Shown: one piece after another, positions 59,997-64,000 of the stretch
Position numbering within the stretch: the stretch's first letter is position 1
Layout: every line of letters starts with the position of its first letter
Assembly (NCBI GenBank): GCA_002427815.1
Contig: DIZF01000001.1
Span: forward strand, 205,293 to 269,292
From: Ramlibacter tataouinensis
GTDB lineage: Bacteria > Pseudomonadota > Gammaproteobacteria > Burkholderiales > Burkholderiaceae_C
Length of the DNA: 64,000 bases
Direction of reading: 5' to 3'
The notes under the pieces: model-generated
The model's input: the letters and a program-made list of their open reading frames with translations, nothing else
Database searches by the model: none
What the model was told of the DNA's origin: nothing
Program-made: the position numbers and the translations under genes

Positions 59997-62084
59997 CTAA
60001 TCCTCTCCGGAACTGTGGCGGGCGGCATAGCGTGCCATCAAGGCGGCCTGGGCGCCGTGCCGGGTGGGATCGCACGCACCCCTGACGCGCCTGTAGTGGC
60101 CGTCCGGCATCAGGTCCCACGCGTCGCGTTCATCGTGCAGGCAGGCCACCAAGCATTCGTCGACGATACGCTGGCGCAGCTTGGCATCGGTCACCGGCCA
60201 GGCCAGTTCGATGCGGCGCAGCATGTTTCGGTTCATCCAGTCGGCACTGGACAGATAAAGTTCTTCCTCCTGCCCCTGGCGAAAATAAAAGACGCGCGAA
60301 TGTTCCAGGAAGCGTCCGATGATCGAGCGCACACGGATGTTGTCGGTGACACCGGGTACGCGGGCCGGAAGCATGCACGCTCCGCGCACGATCAGGTCGA
60401 TTTTCACGCCCTGCCGGGCAGCGCGAGTCAGCGCAAGCATCAACGCCTCGTCTGTCAGCGCGTTCATCTTCAGCACGATTCTCGCTTCCTGGCCACCGGT
60501 GGCGGCCCCGCCCAGCGCATCGATCTTCTCGATCAGTTTGCGCTGCAGATGAAAAGGGGCGAGCCACATCAGGTTGAGCTTGGGCAGCCGGCTCTGACTG
60601 GCCAGATGCACGAAGACGGTTTCGACATCGGCCGTCAGGCGGGCATCGGCCGTGAGATAGCTCAGGTCGGTGTACAGACGCGCCGTGGTCGGGTTGTAGT
60701 TGCCGGTAGACAGGTGCGCATAGCGCGCCAGTACCTTGCCTTCGCGACGGGTCACCAGCAGCATCTTGGCGTGCGTCTTCAGTCCCACTACGCCGTACAC
60801 GACCTGCGCGCCGATCGATTCCAGGCTTTCTGCCCAATTGATGTTGGCCTCTTCGTCGAAGCGGGCCTTGAGTTCCACCACAGCCGTGACCTCCTTGCCA
60901 AGGCGCACCGCCTCACGCAGGAGATCGATCAAGGTCGGGTCGGTACCGGTGCGGTAGATGGTCTGCTTGATGGCAAGAACGTCGGGGTCGTTGACTGCTT
61001 CGCGCAGAAAGGCCAGGACGCCATCAAAGCTTTCATACGGCTGATGAATCAGCACATCGCCCTGCCGCAGCCGTTCGAAAAAAGACTGTCCCGGCGTCAG
61101 CTGCACCGGGTAAGTCGGCTTGAAGGGCGGGAACAGAAGTTTTGACGCGTCCACCAGCTCGATCAGCTGCTGCAGCCGTGCCAGGTTCACCGGACCGTTG
61201 ACACGGTAGAGCGCTGGTTCCGGCAGATTGAACTGTTTCCGCAGGAAGCTGGACAGGTACTCGGAGCATCCCGCTGAAACCTCGAGCCGGACGGCCTGCC
61301 CGAAGTGCCGCTGCTGCAGGCCCAGGCGCAAGGCGGCGCGCAAATTGAGCACCTCGTCTTCATCCACCGCCAGGTCCGAATGGCGGGTGACGCGGAACTG
61401 GGAGAACTGTCCGACCTCCCGGCCGGGAAACAGCGCAACGAGATGCGCGCGGATCACGCTGGACAGCGATACGAACAGCGCTTTCTTGCCCGAAACCTTG
61501 ACCGGCATGCGGATCAGCCGCGGCAGCACGCGCGGGACCTTGACGATGGCGATCTCGTTCTCCCGGCCGAACGCGTCCTTGCCACCCAGCCGGACGATGA
61601 AGTTCAGCGACTTGTTGGCCACTTGCGGGAATGGGTGCGCCGGATCCAGCCCGACCGGGATCAGCAGCGGCCGCAACTCCCGCTGGAAGTATTCGTCCGC
61701 CCAGTGTCTTTGCGCCGGGTTGCGCTCGCCGTGCGAGACGATCGATATCCCGTTCCGCGCAAAGGCCGGCATCAGTTCGTCGTTGTAGAGCGCGTATTGC
61801 CGTTCCACCAGCTTATGGGCCGCCGCGGCCAATGCCTCGAAGGACTCCAGCGTGTACACACCATTGTGAGTGCCGCCTTGAGCCGCCGTCAGATGGGGCG
61901 CGGCCCGCACCTCGAAGAACTCGTCCAGGTTGGAGGAAACGATGCACAGGTAGCGCAGACGCTCGAGCAACGGCACGTCGTCGCGGTGCGTCCAATCCAG
62001 CACGCGCTCGTTGAAGGACAGGATGCTGTGATCGCGGTCGAGGAAGGCAATGGCGGAGGCTGTGGCGGGTGACGCGACGGTCAT
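59997..62084 (-). CDS. ppk: Polyphosphate kinase 1
   Basis: 695 residues. The N-terminal domain begins ILSFNERVLDWTHRDDVPLL and F-F-E-V-R. Catalytic domains: autophosphorylated His in YAHLSTGNYNPTTARLYTDL, second His in FLEHSRVFYFRQGQEEELYL, and Arg/Lys pockets in VVELKARFDEEANINWAESL, and AIKQTIYRTGTDPTLIDLLR. It makes polyP from ATP. ATG 62084 is taken as the start: the TTG possibility at 62132 would lie inside the Pho box. Forms an operon with sixA. Confidence 0.95.
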   Translation of the reverse strand: MTVASPATASAIAFLDRDHSILSFNERVLDWTHRDDVPLLERLRYLCIVSSNLDEFFEVRAAPHLTAAQGGTHNGVYTLESFEALAAAAHKLVERQYALYNDELMPAFARNGISIVSHGERNPAQRHWADEYFQRELRPLLIPVGLDPAHPFPQVANKSLNFIVRLGGKDAFGRENEIAIVKVPRVLPRLIRMPVKVSGKKALFVSLSSVIRAHLVALFPGREVGQFSQFRVTRHSDLAVDEDEVLNLRAALRLGLQQRHFGQAVRLEVSAGCSEYLSSFLRKQFNLPEPALYRVNGPVNLARLQQLIELVDASKLLFPPFKPTYPVQLTPGQSFFERLRQGDVLIHQPYESFDGVLAFLREAVNDPDVLAIKQTIYRTGTDPTLIDLLREAVRLGKEVTAVVELKARFDEEANINWAESLESIGAQVVYGVVGLKTHAKMLLVTRREGKVLARYAHLSTGNYNPTTARLYTDLSYLTADARLTADVETVFVHLASQSRLPKLNLMWLAPFHLQRKLIEKIDALGGAATGGQEARIVLKMNALTDEALMLALTRAARQGVKIDLIVRGACMLPARVPGVTDNIRVRSIIGRFLEHSRVFYFRQGQEEELYLSSADWMNRNMLRRIELAWPVTDAKLRQRIVDECLVACLHDERDAWDLMPDGHYRRVRGACDPTRHGAQAALMARYAARHSSGED

Positions 62085-62125
62085 TCGATGATTGACGCAG
62101 AAATGAAGGAGTGTGCCGCTGTTTG

Positions 62126-62143
62126 ATGACAAGTCTGTGACAG
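62126..62143 (-). promoter_or_regulatory. Pho box upstream of ppk
   Basis: Minus strand CTGTCAC-AGAC-TTGTCAT: two near-consensus 7-base PhoB half sites (CTGTCAT) as direct repeats with a four-base spacer, 42 bases upstream of the ppk ATG. This predicts induction of ppk-sixA under phosphate limitation. Confidence 0.75.
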
Positions 62144-62322
62144 CGTCTGGCCACGCTCGCTCTTGTGTTGTCAGGGCACCTCTTGATCATGTTACAGAGC
62201 AGGGTGATAGGTAACCTTTTCACCCGTTAGCGGGGCTTTTACGTGTTCTTGTCACGTTCTCTCACCTGGACGCTCAATCTTTGGTCAGGATCGGGGCCTT
62301 GCAATCGATCAAGGACCGATAC

Positions 62323-63564
62323 ATGACTTTCAAGAAGATGAATGAGGGCCTCTGGGCGCGTTCCGCCCGTGCCCTGGCAATGCTGGGCGCCGTTGCCGTG
62401 CTGGCCGCCTGCGGCGGCGGTGGCGGGGGTGGCTCGGCGGCCGGTGGCGATGGCAGCTTGCGCGTGGCGTTGACCGATGCACCGAGCTGTGGCTATGACC
62501 ATGTCTACGTCACGATCCAGAAGGTTAGCGTGAACCAGAGCGCCACTGCGGCCGACTCGGACGGCGGCTGGACCGATATCACGCTGTCACCGGCACGCCA
62601 GGTGGATCTGACCGCATTGACCAACGGCGTGCTCGAAGAGCTCGGTACCACGCCACTGCCGGCGGGACAGTACTCGCAGATCCGGCTGGTCCTGGCCAGC
62701 AACACCGGGGCCGGCGCCAGCGCCCTGGCCAACGCCGTGCAACCCACCGGCGGCGCACTGACGGCTCTCACGACACCCAGCGCACAGCAAAGCGGGCTGA
62801 AGCTGCAGGCTCACTTCGATGTGGCCGCCGGCCAGATGGCCGACGTGGTGCTGGACTTCGATGCCTGCCGCTCCGTGGTGAAGGCGGGCAACTCGGGCCA
62901 ATACATCCTCAAGCCGGTGATTTCGGTGATGCGTCGCATGGTCACGGGACTCCAGGGCTATGTGACGACGACCTTGTCGCTTGGCAGCACCACGGTCGCG
63001 GCGCAACAGAGCGGCGTCACGATCCGATCCACGGTGCCGGACTCCAGCGGCAAGTTCAGCATCCCCTACCTGCCGGCCGGCACCTACGACCTGGTCGTCA
63101 GGTCCGATGCGCATGCAACTGCCGTGGTCACAGGCATTCCCATCGGTACCGCCACCACCGTCGTCAATGGCACCACCACCGCGATCGCCCCGCCGGCGTC
63201 CGCAATGGCCGACGTGACCGGCACCGTGACACAGAGCTCGATCTCCGGCAGCACCACGGTCACCACGGTGCTGACCGAAGCCGGTGCACGCGCCCTGCAG
63301 GCATTGACGGGTGGGCCCACCATCGAACTGGGCAATCAGCCGGTCGACTCGGTACTGGCCAGCTACGCCTTCCACCTTCCTGTTGCCGCGCCAGTGAAGG
63401 CGCCCTATGTGTCGTCGGGATCAACGCTCAGCTTCGCACCCGACGCGGCCGTGGCGGGTCAATACACGATCCAGGTCCAGTCCCCCGGCCGTGCGACGCA
63501 GGAGAAACCGGCCAGCATCAGCGGCGGCGCCTCCACATCGGTGAACTTCGGCTACGGGCCCTGA
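62323..63564 (+). CDS. DUF4382 lipoprotein with carboxypeptidase-like regulatory domain
   Basis: 413 residues. Lipobox AVLAACGGGG puts a lipidated Cys near residue 27, followed by a Gly run. Residues 45-205: DUF4382 (SLRVALTDAPSCGYDHVYVT, IQKVSVNQ, VLEELGTTPLPAGQYSQIRL, VVLDFDACRSVVKAGNSGQY, ILKPVIS). Residues about 210-275: a beta-sandwich regulatory domain (YVTTTLSLGSTTV..., FSIPYLPAGTYDLVVRSDAH). The C-terminal part repeats T-V-T-Q-S-S style strands. Likely a surface or periplasmic lipoprotein of unknown function. ATG 62323; AAGGACC upstream. Divergent from ppk. Confidence 0.82.
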   Translation: MTFKKMNEGLWARSARALAMLGAVAVLAACGGGGGGGSAAGGDGSLRVALTDAPSCGYDHVYVTIQKVSVNQSATAADSDGGWTDITLSPARQVDLTALTNGVLEELGTTPLPAGQYSQIRLVLASNTGAGASALANAVQPTGGALTALTTPSAQQSGLKLQAHFDVAAGQMADVVLDFDACRSVVKAGNSGQYILKPVISVMRRMVTGLQGYVTTTLSLGSTTVAAQQSGVTIRSTVPDSSGKFSIPYLPAGTYDLVVRSDAHATAVVTGIPIGTATTVVNGTTTAIAPPASAMADVTGTVTQSSISGSTTVTTVLTEAGARALQALTGGPTIELGNQPVDSVLASYAFHLPVAAPVKAPYVSSGSTLSFAPDAAVAGQYTIQVQSPGRATQEKPASISGGASTSVNFGYGP

Positions 63565-63606
63565 CGGGCGAAAGCACAAAGCCGCGGGCGCGCGGCTCTC
63601 TCCATC

Positions 63607-63631
63607 AAAAGCCGGGCCTGCCCGGCTTTTT
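63607..63631 (+). terminator. Rho-independent terminator after the DUF4382 gene
   Basis: AAAAGCCGGG, short loop, CCCGGCTTTTT: a strong stem with a T-run. A second GC hairpin (GCCGCGGGCGCGCGGC) lies just before it near 63583-63598. Confidence 0.85.
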
Positions 63632-63723
63632 CTTGCCCGCAAGAAGGCCGGAGGCACTGTGGCTTCGCGCCGAGCGGCCGCGCAGGGCGGCGGCCGACGC
63701 CCGGAGGTAAACTCTGGCCTCCC

Positions 63724-63813
63724 GGAGAGTTGGCAGAGCGGTTGAATGCACCGGTCTTGAAAACCGGCGATGTCGCAAGACATCCGTGAGTTCGAATCTC
63801 ACACTCTCCGCCA
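63724..63813 (+). tRNA. tRNA-Ser (anticodon UGA)
   Basis: Acceptor GGAGAGT (63724-63730) pairs with ACTCTCC (63803-63809); discriminator G and CCA are encoded. Anticodon stem-loop CCGGT-CTTGAAA-ACCGG has anticodon TGA. A long variable arm (GATGTCGCAAGACATC) and T-arm GTGAGTTCGAATCTCAC are typical of tRNA-Ser. Length 90 bases. Confidence 0.96.
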
Positions 63814-63905
63814 GCGCCGCTAAGTCCTTGATTTAGCTCGCAACTCATTGATTCCATGCAGGTTTTTCATGTTTGCTACATGAGAGTGCTACGGCACCGC
63901 CTGCC

Positions 63906-64000
63906 ATGTCCCGTTCGTTCCCGTTCATCCAGCGTCGCGGCTTCACGTTGACCTTCCGCATCGCTGTTCCTGCAGACCTTCGCGATCTGGTCGGCCTGTC
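63906..64000 (+). CDS. Site-specific tyrosine recombinase/integrase, 5' end only
   Basis: From ATG 63906 the frame is open to the window edge: MSRSFPFIQRRGFTLTFRIA then VPADLRDLVGL. F-I-Q-R-R-G-x-x-x-x-F-R-I-x-V-P-A-D-L-R is the N-terminal DUF6538-type SAM-like entry found in phage integrases of proteobacterial islands. It is 93 bases after a tRNA-Ser gene, the usual layout of an integrative element inserted into a tRNA 3' end. The catalytic domain is outside the window. Confidence 0.65.
   Translation, partial: MSRSFPFIQRRGFTLTFRIAVPADLRDLVGL

Noticed and set aside
62085..62132. TTG start for ppk 16 codons upstream
   Set aside because: It would lie in the Pho box, and the added residues are not conserved.

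Overview
The window is high-GC bacterial DNA that looks chromosomal and betaproteobacterial (Burkholderiales, close to Comamonadaceae/Alcaligenaceae). That placement is inferred from three Bug/TctC solute-binding proteins, a TctCBA transporter, membrane urate hydroxylase PuuD with a cytochrome c tail, MaeB malic enzyme and a Ppx/SixA/PPK1 polyphosphate block. No rRNA is present, so species cannot be assigned.

Layout. 1-827 is the start of a TIR-like (CAP12/Pycsar-type) protein cut by the window edge. 897-3164 holds an acyl-CoA synthetase with an internal deletion and a Bug protein. 3425-5308 is an integrase-less integron cassette array of three cassettes with attC sites. 5398-13529 is a patchwork of small enzymes (ICMT, flavin reductase, MaoC, NIPSNAP, DUF1330, rhodaneses, thioesterase, DUF302) and an ice-binding-like lipoprotein, mixed with remnants: a truncated DUF2164 copy, a phage tail-sheath stub and an internally deleted DMT transporter. 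14047-21590 (minus) is a sugar-acid operon: GntR regulator, SAF-domain dehydrogenase, TctC-TctB-TctA, PdxA-like dehydrogenase, rhamnonate-dehydratase-like enolase. 23188-30780 is a second sugar-acid locus resembling oxidative uronate catabolism: SMP-30 lactonase, 2-hydroxyacid dehydrogenase, uronate-dehydrogenase-like enzyme, lactone isomerase/hydrolase, GntR regulator with a clear operator, and a DctPQM TRAP transporter.

30990-36609 has an orphan KAP P-loop NTPase, a Bug protein with a mandelate-racemase-like enzyme, and a HigBA-type toxin-antitoxin pair with a palindromic operator. 36662-40109 pairs a ThDP enzyme with an acyl-CoA synthetase. 40225-47495 is urate catabolism (PuuD, XdhC, HIUase, PuuE, a UraD-AllC fusion, an M20 hydrolase). 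47712-51514 has MaeB and a metallophosphoesterase. 52395-62084 is a polyphosphate block (CYTH-CHAD protein, P-type H+-ATPase, PPK2, Ppx, a basic small protein, SixA, PPK1 with a Pho box). The right edge has tRNA-Ser(UGA) followed at once by the 5' end of a phage-type integrase, the likely border of an integrative element.

Two themes run through the window. One is sugar-acid and purine catabolism with dedicated uptake systems and FCD-type GntR regulators. The other is an unusual number of gene remnants with clean breakpoints (1670-1700, 8621, 9905, 11490, 13866, 14050, 51980), dispersed repeats and mobile-element traces, pointing to repeated deletion and rearrangement.
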